64,000 bases of DNA, from positions 488,547-552,546 of the forward strand of contig NMRA01000225.1 in the NCBI GenBank assembly GCA_002633005.1, given 5' to 3'. The translations under genes and the position numbers were made by a program. Positions 49,868 to 60,000 of the stretch are shown one piece after another; within the stretch, counting starts at the first letter, position 1; every line of letters begins with the position of its first letter. The notes under the pieces were generated by a model. The model searched no databases. It was not told the origin of the DNA and was given only the letters and a program-made list of their open reading frames with translations. The DNA comes from Phoronis australis. Lineage: Eukaryota > Phoronida > Phoronidae.

Positions 49868-50008
49868 GGAATTTATGGCTGATCTAATCATCACTTCATT
49901 GTTGCTTTTGTATTGAGCGTAATTTCCTGCGGCCCAGAAATGTATAAATCGCCATTCCATGAGGAAGGTTGAAAACGTTCTCATCTCTACTGACTATTTA
50001 TGTTGATT

Positions 50009-50014
50009 ATTAAA
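50009..50014 (+). terminator. Likely annexin polyadenylation signal
   Basis: ATTAAA about 140 nt after the stop, followed by T- and GT-rich sequence (TTTGTTTAATGAATAAGTTG). A common variant signal. Confidence 0.45.
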
Positions 50015-50385
50015 CTAGTAAATTTGTTTAATGAATAAGTTGTTGTACGATTGTCATTTGAATACGCTTCACTCAATGCGCTAAATATAAAAAGCCAAAT
50101 TTAATTCGTAACAACGCTTCACTGTTTATACCCTATGGAACCGATTAGTAAATTGTTTGTTTATTGGCAAAACATTGATAAATTTCGTCAACTTTTCTCA
50201 TCATCATTACCACTTTAGTAAGTCATGGCTTGAGACTAAATTTTGTCTGGAATGGATCAACACAATCGTCAACAGTGAACTGAATAACGGCAACGCATTT
50301 GTTTACGCTACTGTATTATTCTTGATTAACAATATATTATAAGCAACGAAGGCACTCTCGGCGAAATACATACGTCCTAGACAAT

Positions 50386-52420
50386 GTGAAGCTTATAGGC
50401 CTACTCCGTTTAGTGCTACATGTAAGGTACGTCTATTCAACCGGTAACACACAATCACATAATAATATTCCAGTGCTGTTATTCATGATAGCTATCGATG
50501 TGAAAATACAATAGGCTCTAAGCAATGTCAGCAGAGATAGTACGTGTTAACTAACTATAAATTTAACATTACGGTACATAATATGTATGTACTTTAAGTT
50601 GTATACGCAGTAGATAAGAAATCATAGTTACTCACCAAGATAAAAATACTACAAACGTTGTTTAGCAGTCAATCTATAAACAGACAGGAGTCCAAAGGAT
50701 TTACCATTATTATGAGTAAATCTACATGTGAAAGCACGAATATGTGTTCGTCTCACTCACACGGTGAACTAAATATGTTTGGAAACACACGGATGCAAAC
50801 CTAACTAAAATAACCAAAGCTAAACGTATTTCTTGGTTAACAATGTATCATAAGCAACGAAAACACTCAAACTATATTGTCTTGCACCCTGACGTTGTCA
50901 TTGTATCAACGAGTAATTTGCAACACATTGTCGGTTTCTCAAAAGAATTAAAAGTTCGGCAATATATGAAAATGGTATCAAGCCAAAATTTACAGCACCG
51001 ACACGAATAAACAGCGTTTCAGTCGGCCATGACCTTCATTAATGCACAAATACACACAATAGTAATCCATTGTACAGAATAGACATATAGAAATATACTT
51101 AATGATTATAATATTTTCACAATTTTGCAAACATGGGCCGATGGCCTTCGAATTCCAGATGGTTCTTCATTTACTCCTCTACTGTTCAAAAAAATCCAGA
51201 TAGATATTTACATACCCAAGGTGCTCCACGTGCGCAACAACATATACTATGCGGTGCCGCACGTGATACCAGCTTCCTCGGATCATAGAACTCTAGCTTA
51301 GAGTTCTGTCCTCAGGCAAAAACTACACAGCAAACAGCGGTGACACAAAGGTAAAATTAACATTCCAGTGCTGTTATTCATAATATCCCTCGATGTTAAA
51401 ATACAATAGTCTCTAAGCAAGGCCAGCAAAGATAGTACGTGTTAACTAACTTTAACATCACGATACATAATATGTATGTACTTTAAGTTGTATACGCAGT
51501 AGATAAGAAATCATAGCTACTCACCCAGTACTTCTGAAGGAGATAAAAATACTACAAACGTTGTTTAGCAGTCAATCTATGTACAAACAGGAATCCAAAG
51601 GATTTAACATTATCATGAGTAAATCTACATGTGAAAGCACGATTATGTGTTTGTCTCATTCACACGGTGAACTAAAATATGTTTAGAAACACACGGGATG
51701 CAAACCTAGCTAAAATAATCTAAGCTAAATGTATTTCTTGGTTAACAATGTATCATAAGCAACGAAAACACTCGAACTATATTGTCTCGCACTCTGACGT
51801 TGTCGTAGTATCAACGGATATTTCGCTACATACTGTTGGTTTCTCAAAATAATTCAAAGCTAGGCAATGTATGAAACTGACATCCAATCAAAATTTACTG
51901 CACCGACACGAATCAACAGCGTTTTGGTCATGACCTTCGTTAATGCAAAAATACACGCAATAATAATCCATTGTACAAGCACTCCCTACGTTACTAGAAA
52001 TATACTAAATGATTATAATAATTTCACGATTTTGCAAACATGGGCCGATGGCCGTCGAATTCCAGATGGTTCGTCATCTACTCCCCTACTGTTCAAAATA
52101 ATCAAGATAGATATTTACATACCCAAGGTGCTCCACGTGCGCAATAACATATACTATGCGGTGCCGCACGTGTTACTAGCTTCCTCGGATCATAGAACTC
52201 TAGCTTAGAGTTCTGTCCTCAAACAAAAACTACACAGCAAACAGCGGGCACGTGTAACTTCCCAGCCCATTTGAAGCTTATAGGTCTACTCCGTTTAGTG
52301 CCAAAGTACGTCTATGCTACCGGTAATACACAGGTAAAATTAATATTCCAGTGCTGTTATTCATAACATTCCTCGATGTGCAAATACAATAGCCTCTAAG
52401 CAATGCCAGCAAACCTAACT
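50386..52420 (+). repeat. Tandem repeat of about 907 bp, two copies plus a partial third
   Basis: GTGCTCCACGTGCGCAA occurs at 51221 and 52128 (907 bp apart). ATTCCAGTGCTGTTATTCAT occurs at about 50468, 51362 and 52344. GAAGCTTATAGG with TCTACTCCGTTTAGTGC or its variant begins copies 1 and 3. Copies are about 90 percent alike with indels. A 113-codon frame in copy 2 (51867-52208) is broken by stops in copy 1. Confidence 0.85.
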
Positions 52421-52482
52421 AAAGTAACCTAAGCTAAATTTAGGTAAACCAAGCTAAGCTAATCTGAGCTAAGTTAAACTTA
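52417..52482 (+). repeat. Short CTAAGCTAA-type minisatellite
   Basis: Repeated variants of AACCTAACTAA, CCTAAGCTAA and AAGCTAAGCTAA mark the end of the 907-bp repeat array. Confidence 0.6.
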
Positions 52483-52641
52483 ATGCACTTTCGGCAAATT
52501 GGATCGCGTTGACAGAAAGATGGGCACATTTATTTATGCAAGTGAGAAAATCTACGGGTATAGAATAAAGTCACACATACACACGCACACGCACAATGGT
52601 CAGTCAACTTTTGTACAAAGCAATTTACATTTTTACATCAA

Positions 52642-52647
52642 TTTATT
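52642..52647 (-). terminator. Minus-strand AATAAA
   Basis: TTTATT on the + strand reads AATAAA on the - strand, about 225 nt after the possible terminal exon. Another is at 52529-52534. Confidence 0.35.
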
Positions 52648-52869
52648 ACATGGGTAAATATTTCGGGCAACGATGAAGTTTGCGGAGCTTAGCGTTAAGG
52701 TGAAGAACAGTATTAATCACCGAGAGAATTTTAAAGGCATTTGTTAATATGCAAAGTAATTGTTTCGAAGTCCACTACAACTTGTTCAGGCTATCTCCTC
52801 GTGATTTCTAGTAACTGGCAGAGATATGCGGCAGGTGAAAGTGAGAGATGCCAGCTCGTCTACCATGGA

Positions 52870-52953
52870 CTAGAAGACTAAACTGTACGAGTTCTTGTTT
52901 TTCTTCTTCTTGTCTAAGGGCTTCACGCTTTTTCTGGTCTCAGTAGCTCCTTG
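52870..52953 (-). CDS. Possible terminal exon, maybe of the RNF213-like gene
   Basis: On the minus strand, the acceptor AAAATTGTTTCAG is followed by 84 nt open in phase 0 to a TAG. It encodes QGATETRKSVKPLDKKKKNK then NSYSLVF. The RNF213-like exon ends at a phase 0 donor (57085-57090), so direct splicing would stay in frame. Minus-strand AATAAA signals follow at 52642 and 52529. The link is inference; other exons may lie between, or the exon may belong to another gene. Confidence 0.35.
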   Translation of the reverse strand, partial: QGATETRKSVKPLDKKKKNKNSYSLVF

Positions 52954-53099
52954 CTGAAACAATTTTAAGCACAAATATACATCTTCGCCGTGGAAACTGA
53001 ACCGAAAAAATAGTAAAGATAGTTGGTAAAGACAAGGTTGCCGTTGTGGTGTACTGGCCAACACGAAGAAATCCAAAAGATAAAGAATGCGAAAAACCA

Positions 53100-54165
53100 C
53101 GAGGCGGCAGAAATTACGTGTTGTACTTGTAGAGGAGTTCAGCAGGATGCACAGGTTCCAAAATAGGATAACTTGACATCAAGGCACAACATTTAGGATA
53201 CGCGGTTGTTAAAAGGACGCTAAACCCTGGCTATTTGGTGACGTCAAATAATACGAGTCTTGTGATTCCAGGTGTGTGCTATTTGTCTGTAACTCACCTA
53301 AAGCATTAGTAATGGAGACTTGAGTAGTAGTAGTCAAATTTGCCCACACATTAACTGATGGCGGTAAAAGAGCATTATCTTGTTTTCAAGGGCAAGTTGT
53401 AGTTGATATTCGCAAATAGACCAAAGGAGTATTATTTTTAAGCGGCTGTAAACTAGTGTTGGTCCAAAACATTTCCGAATCGCTATTTTAGTATTACAGT
53501 GCAAGAGACCATGGTCGGCCCAGTAAGTGACACACGAGTTGAAGAACCTGGTTTCAAGAGAAAACGAACTGTCAGCCCTCTCGAAGCTCTAACAATTTGA
53601 GACAATTCCATGAAAGTAAATGGGCTAAATCAAAGACTGTTTTTGTGATGGAAGACGTCAATCAACACTAAAACTAATTGATGAACACTGACAGACGGCG
53701 ACGAAATTTTGGCGGGAACCAACTACTTAGCCATGAATCCCAATGACAAGGAGCTCGGCAGTTGTGCAACGTTGGGGAATCTATTTTACAGCAAGACCAA
53801 GAAGTTGTGATTTATTTTTCACATATTCTTATTCACTTGAATGCACGATGATGCCAATAATTTAACTAAAACAAACATGCCCATTATTAAAATAACATGT
53901 TTGCTAAGCTTTAATAATACTAACAGACAAGACACTTTAATTTGGGGGATTTCATCTACGGCTGAGATGTCGTTTTTCAAATGCGTTATGGGACGGTTGT
54001 CGGCTAGCAAACTGACTTCATAAAGAAATTGAAAATTCGTAAACAGTGTGGCGGAAAACAAGACTTATCACCGAGCTCATCATATTTGAAAGCGCGAGTT
54101 CATTGCAACATGATATTTCGTGCCAGTTACAGCTCGACGCTAAGATAAACGCCAAGTCGCATTTG
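53100..54165. other. Region without recognised gene
   Basis: Open frames of 60-80 codons on both strands at 53819-54061 overlap and show no domain. A CRE-like TGACGTCA occurs at about 53240. Confidence 0.5.
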
Positions 54166-54250
54166 ACGACCTGGCAAAAATCCCAGGTCGCCAAACGAAA
54201 TCTGAGGTCGAAAAATCTCATGTCGCCAAACGAAGGCTGAGGTGGCCAAA
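54166..54250 (+). repeat. About 20-bp GGTCGCCAAA tandem units
   Basis: Units CAGGTCGCCAAACGAAATCTG, AGGTCGAAAAATCTC, ATGTCGCCAAACGAAGGCTG and AGGTGGCCAAAAT follow each other. The same core GGTCGCCAAA recurs twice at 56557 and 56597. Confidence 0.6.
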
Positions 54251-54283
54251 ATTGAATATCTCGGGCGGCGCCTACATTAATTG

Positions 54284-54780
54284 ACCTATCACCAGGATTA
54301 TGAGTGACGGCTTAACTGACCAATCAGAACGCAGGATTCTTGACACACCTTCATTTCCAAGCCGCCATTTTACCCGACAAACAACACGTTGCCGAGTAAA
54401 ACTTATTGTTTGTTTGTCGACATTACGCAAGCTTGCGATTGGTCAATTCACAGCGTCTTAAAAGTTCATCAACCAAAAACACGGCTGTAGCGCCCCCCAC
54501 TTTGCCCATAAATTCTTAAATATAGGCGAACCTTAATTCTCTAACTCGATTCCTCCCGGCGGCAAACAAACATGACCGCAAGGCAACTGGCGCGAGTTTA
54601 GCCGATCGTGCCCGATTTTTTTCGAACAATTCCGACTTCTGCCTGTCTACTTCATCTCGTCTTGTATGAGATCTATCGCCAGGATTTTAACTGATGGCAT
54701 TCTCGACACACCTTCGTCTGCGTTTCCAAGCCGCCATTTTACCTGGCAAACATCACGTTGTCGGGTAAAGCTTATTTTAG
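54284..54780 (+). promoter_or_regulatory. Duplicated promoter-like segment with YY1-type sites
   Basis: 54284-54415 and 54668-54780 share, in order, a CGCCAGGATT/CACCAGGATT block, TCTTGACACACCTTC or TCTCGACACACCTTC, and CCAAGCCGCCATTTTACC, then CACGTTG and GGTAAAGCTTATT or a variant. GCCGCCATTTTA at 54361 and 54730 fits the YY1 consensus. A CCAAT box is at 54320. It lies just before a THAP-type open frame. Confidence 0.45.
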
Positions 54781-54807
54781 TCTATAGCTCAAGAAATTGA
54801 GATAAGA

Positions 54808-55089
54808 ATGGTGAAACGGTGTTTATATGGTGTGTGTAATTCCGACAGCCATTATTCCGCTCGAGAAGAATATCCCATCACTTTTTGGGCATTCACAAAG
54901 CCGAAGTTGCCTTTGTCTCGGTACCTCCTGGACCCAGCGCATACTAGCTGTAGTACCCAGAAATTGTTGTTTTTAAGGATATTTTTAGTTTTCATTTATT
55001 TTATCCGAATGGATATCGTCTTGTTTCGTAGCAAAAGTGAGGAACATTTCCTTAGTTATTCATATATCCGTAGGCTGGCGTGCAACTGA
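54808..55089 (+). pseudogene. THAP-domain fragment, truncated
   Basis: ATG at 54808 begins MVKRCLYGVCNSDSHYS followed by ITFWAFTKPK, matching the start of a C2CH THAP zinc finger (first two cysteines, then the hydrophobic F-x-F-x-K-P-K segment). The later Cys, His and AVPTF-like elements are absent and the rest is not domain-like. THAP domains are DNA-binding and occur in P-element-type transposases and host regulators. A remaining first exon cannot be excluded. Confidence 0.5.
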
Positions 55090-55577
55090 ACTTCTCGCCA
55101 GAATTGACAGAGTCGATCTGCATAGGAGGGGCACTGGATTACTGAACTCAAAGCTTTGTTCGAACTGTTGTCAAGAAAAATAAACTATTAAATTACTTTT
55201 TGTTGAGAACCTTTAGTCAACACTTCGCCTGCTGAGTTAAAGAGAGCTGAATTTTTTATTGTAAAACCAAGAAGTCAAAAATAACTCAAATTCCTTTTTG
55301 AAGCTTCATAAACATGATGCTTGGAATTGTGAAGCTTTAAAGTGTACACAACATGACTCTAGTACCTCAAAATAAATTTTATTACTATATCTTACTTGAT
55401 TTCAGTGCCTTTAGTGCACAGCTCATAAAGAAACACGCAAAAATTGAAAAAATAATGATTATGTACAACGTCATGGGTTGAACCCAAGACGTTCGCCATA
55501 CTGTTCAGATCAGAGACAAAGTGTATAGAGTGAAGTGAAAGCAAAGTACATTTAGCGTCGAGAAGGTTCGTAGAGGG

Positions 55578-55800
55578 ATCAAAAGATGTGTTGCCGGAGG
55601 CTGCAGCAACGGCAGACAGGCAGAGAACGTCTCGGTGTTTCGAAGGACACCAAAGTTGCGCAGAAGTGGCATCACTTCGTGCGCCGAACGAGAGTGGACC
55701 AAGCGCTTTGGTCCGGGGCCACTCTGTGTTTTGCCCACTTTGAGGACTCGTGTTTCGACTTCAGTCACAGGAGATGTTACGATGAAAGCCTGGTTCAATA
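55578..55800 (+). pseudogene. THAP-domain relic with frameshift
   Basis: One frame gives KRCVAGGCSNGRQAENVSVF, and the next frame gives KDTKVAQKWHHFVRRTRVD, then LCFAHFEDSCF to a TAA at 55798. Joined by eye, these are the CxxxxC and CxxHF halves of a THAP finger separated by a frameshift. No ATG precedes the first half in frame (GGATCAAAAG). The stop overlaps an AATAAA. Inactive as a THAP protein. Confidence 0.6.
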
Positions 55801-55834
55801 AAGGGCAATATTTATCATTCAGAAACATCGGCTC

Positions 55835-56083
55835 TTAATTCAGGATCATCTGTTGGATGACTGAGTTGACTCGCCGAGCCCGAGGCCGCTTCTCTCGCGG
55901 GAGGATCCAGTTGGTAAGGCTCAAAGTAGAAAAATACGCAGCCGGAAGCAGATCAAACTTGTTCTCGCTTTCGTGCAACCCCATTTCCTCATCCTGGCCA
56001 CCATTCCCGTACGTTTTTTCAAAGTATTCATTCAATTCTTGCTCATAATCGTCGTCGCTTTCAAATTCACTGCTCTCCGCCAT
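55835..56083 (-). CDS. Small acidic hypothetical protein, 82 residues
   Basis: ATG at 56083 within AAAAATGGCGGAGAG, a YY1-like initiator context. It begins MAESSEFESDDDYEQELNEY and ends with a basic segment (PREKRPRARRVNSV). It faces the THAP relic with 35 bp between stop codons and lies inside the inverted repeats. A CRE and an E2F-like site lie 39-58 bp upstream. No family recognised; it may be the N-terminal part of a transposon or host gene fragment. Confidence 0.35.
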   Translation of the reverse strand: MAESSEFESDDDYEQELNEYFEKTYGNGGQDEEMGLHESENKFDLLPAAYFSTLSLTNWILPREKRPRARRVNSVIQQMILN

Positions 56084-56121
56084 TTTTCAATGCTAGTCAC
56101 TGATCTCTTGTGTTCAACCCA

Positions 56122-56141
56122 TGACGTCACATGGCGGGAAA
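56122..56141 (-). promoter_or_regulatory. CRE and E2F-like sites upstream of the acidic ORF
   Basis: TGACGTCA (56122-56129) and TGGCGGGAAA (56132-56141; TTTCCCGCCA on the minus strand) lie just upstream of the minus-strand ATG. The arrangement resembles a TATA-less promoter. Confidence 0.4.
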
Positions 56142-57090
56142 TGTGAAAATTGGCAAAATTGAAAGAAAAATCAAAATTTCGAGCTAATCACACAAAATAA
56201 ACATGGGTTTAGCTAATTTTTACGTCATACCTTTAGTCTGTGGCCACCGGTAATTCAAAATGTGCAAAAATCCATGGTGTGTACTGTTTAAAAAAGAATT
56301 TGAGTTATTTTTGACTTATCGGTTGGAGGCGGAGCTTGCAAAAGGTCAATTTGACCTATCGCAAGCTCCGCTCCGTGGTGGCAAAAGCGCTGATTTCACG
56401 AAATAAACATAACAGCTGCAAATCAAAAGTTTAAATCTCAGAAAAGAAACTGTTATTGATTTAATGTTTGGATGTCAACGCGAAATTTGAAACGCATTTA
56501 GAGGAAATTATTGTCCGACTATTTGATATTCGCTATGGCAACTTGGAATTTTCCCGGGTCGCCAAACAAACTTTGTGGTCGCATTGGCGACGAAAAGGTC
56601 GCCAAATCGATGTATGCAGTATGATTCAATGAAAAGCATACGAAATAAAAACTGGATGTGAGCTACAAATGTATGGAATACATGTACATGTAGATGTATA
56701 CACTTGGCAAATTTTTGCGCGAAAGATTTTCGAGGCACGCGCCATCCGATGAAGCTGAAGTTAAATCTCACGCACCTATCACCACGCCTGCGTTCTGTAG
56801 ACCCAAGAAACTCGCAAGATTACGCATGACTTCGCAAGTCACCCAATTACATTAACCTGACTCGCTAAATTCTTGCATCTACGAAACATAGCCCGAGTTT
56901 CTGCACGTCTACTTCGTTTTCAGTGACGTCAGCGAATGTTTACGAGCCCGGCAACAACCGTCACACAATAAAGTTTGAAAAACGACCATCAGCGCCACTA
57001 GTGGAACGGAACTCCCATAATCAAACATTTTGACTGATTACCTTGATATATGTGCGTCTAATTACAAATCCAAGTATTGGGTCAACTCAC

Positions 57091-60000
57091 CTGAACCCTG
57101 TCCAAGTGCTTCAACACGTGGTAGATGTGCTGCAACTGAATACTGGGGTCAAATATGACTTGCAGGCTTTGAATGAATTCCTGTTCCTCTCCACCACACG
57201 AGCGCAGTTGGTCTTGTACAATTCTTATCAATGGCTGGAATCTATCTGCACCTGTGTTTTGAGGCCATGAAAAATTATTGTAAATGAACCGTCTCAAAAG
57301 CCGAGCTGCCAATTTACTGTCAACGCTTGTCTGTGCAAGTCGAGCATAAAATTGAGCATCAACCTTTTCACGGAACTCAACTGGAAGTTTGTCTTCTGCA
57401 CAACGGCACACTAGCTCATCAAGTACATCACAGAGAGCTGCTAAATGACAAAGCTGTAAAGTGTTGCCAGGAAGAAGCTCACCAGGAAATTCTGGATAAC
57501 GCATCTCGGTGTTAACGTACTCAGTGATCGTCATGGTAGGCGAACACCTTTCACTAGGTCTGTCCCACACTTGAAGTATCACATCTAGGTGTATTTTCAA
57601 TCTTTCGCGGTTTCGTACGTTAACGTCCTCAAGGATTGTCCTGAAAGTGTCAGGCAATGGCTTGTGCTTGGAACTAGTTTTAAAATAGAGCCTCGGAATT
57701 GTATTGGTTGCAACTTCATTGGTATATCGGAAAAAGGGAAACATGTCAAGCAGCACGTGTGCTTTCCCAAAAACAAGTCGCTTGCCGAGGATTAGTTCGA
57801 TTGCATAGAAATCAAACTGGATGTCGTAGCCCATTCCATAATCGACGTTGAACTGGGACCTCTTAAGCAGACCATCCTCCCATTCATCCCACGAGCAATC
57901 GATGATTTGAGAAGTTTTGACGTCAGTTACTGCAGTCATGGGGATAACGGCGGTTGCTTGGTCTTGGAGTAAGAAACTCAAAACCTTACACTCTCCTTTA
58001 GCAGTCATTACCATAACATTCTCAAGGAAACTGTTTTGTATGGAGACCAATGCCTTGATAACTTTGTATATATTCGATTCTTTGTTTACAGCAATGCATT
58101 CTTCTAGTCTCGATCGGTGATGCAATGGCTCCAGTTGCGACAAAGTGGAATCGTACGATGCTAGATGCTCGATGTTCTCGAGTATTCCAATCCAGGATTT
58201 TTGAAGATCGTTGAAGGCCTGCAACAACTTTAGTTTTGCCTTTGTATCTTGAGTGCTTTCCATAACATCCATAATGAAATTACTGGAGTGTGTGCGGAGA
58301 ACGGCGTTACTTTTAAACGTATTAATTGTGTTTTGCCATACGAGTAAGGATTTCAGAAATTTGACGAGGGAGATACAATCTTTCACAAAGTAAAAATAGC
58401 CCAGAAATGGATTTCTGTTTTTCCACTTGCTCGTCATGTAAGCACCATATAAACTTTGAGCCGTCTTGACAGGTGTGAATCTAAACAGCGTCTGAACAAA
58501 GTTTCCGCTTTCGTTCTCAGGTAACTCCTCAATCGCAGACTCAAACGAATCTAAAGAGAAGCACGCTGTGTCACGCATAAACTCCTTGATGATTCGGTGT
58601 CGCCTCTGCACTAACTCACTTACCTCGATGGTAAAAAATTGCATCCACTCGTCACTCTCTTCTGCTGAGTTGAATGTGCAGGTGCCTTTGAGTAACAGTG
58701 GCTGCAAACGTTGTACTACTATATGTAAGAAACAGCAAATGTGGTTTGCTGGCAAACAGAACATATCTTGCAGTCGATTCCACAAAGCCATTATTTGATC
58801 GACCTCGTTTTCGACTTCAGATACGCTGTGCTCTGTTAATGCATACCCGGACAAAATGCTACTGTGAAGAAGCAATTTGAAGATCACGTAAGGTGGAGAA
58901 TTGCAGTTTGGAATATTCCAGCTTGGTACTCTATACGGAATGGTAGTACAGTGTTCCTCTGAATGCTCCTCTCGGCGGGTACCACACATAGGGCACACGC
59001 CAAAAGTCGTTACAGTTTTATGCATGCAACTACACTCGATAGCCCGAAAGTTAGGTTGATGGGTTGAAGTGGTGTCGACGTGGATTTTAGGAATGCATAA
59101 CTGCTTCAGTTCAGACGGGTTAAAGAATGCCTTCGTGAATAAACCGGAGATGACCATGCTGCCTCCTGTCGTAACCTCGTCTTCGCACGACACGGCCACG
59201 CATGCCATGTGAACAGCTACCGAAGCCACAAGCACAGTTTTCAGGTCACTTGTCGGTGAAATGTCAAGCATAGAACTACTAAACCTCTTGTTAAATGAAA
59301 GGCACTTCAAAATATTTGCAAAGGCAGTTGGGAAATGTGCCGTGAGCTCAGATACACGTTGTCCAGTATCCTTTTCAGAAGGCTTAAGTTGCCTAAGCCC
59401 AGACACCAAGTACATTCTGTCCACAATCATAGCTAAAAGGGCGTGTCTCTTTTCCACAGATGTACTAGCTTCAAGTATACAATCTTCCATGTCGATCTCG
59501 TCTCCATTCAATAGTTTCAAGAATGAGTCACATGCTTTGTGATACCCTGGTGTTAAGGACATAACATTAAACCCAATGGGATTCACGTTCGGAGAGTTCG
59601 TCCAGTTTGTGTTTTGAAGAACAGGAAGTTTGCAACTGTAGTTATTACAAATCATTTGCAATTCTGTGAGTCCCATATCGAAATGCATAACTTTAAAAAG
59701 GAATTGTATCAATAAGTCTTTTGAACTGGAAGTGCCTTCTATCAACTGCGAAACTTGTTGGAGGACGCTGTCGGACACGAGTCGTGTCTTATTGGATAGT
59801 TGTCCACCAACAACTCTAATAAACGCTTTCAAGTAACCAGCAGCAACCACAAATTTAACTGACTTACCGTGTCCCTCAGAAACTACCGCTTGTGATCTTC
59901 TTGCGTTTTGAAGATATTCAGATACAGAGTCGTCGCATAATTCCACCGTCATTCGTCTGAATAGATCAATTTCAACAACATCGCACATCAAGACTGCTAA

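Larger units (their letters stand above)
55273..56315. repeat. Nested long inverted repeat around THAP relic and acidic ORF
   Basis: Outer pair: GTCAAAAATAACTCAAATTC (55273-55292) and its exact reverse complement (56296-56315). Inner pair: ACGTCATGGGTTGAAC (about 55470-55486) and GTTCAACCCATGACGT (about 56112-56127). Between outer and inner pairs the arms are alike only in patches, so this is an old fold-back structure or a transposon with diverged ends. Confidence 0.6.

Noticed and set aside
51867-52208. 113-codon frame in the 907-bp repeat
   Set aside because: Interrupted by stops in the other copy; no domain; treated as repeat.
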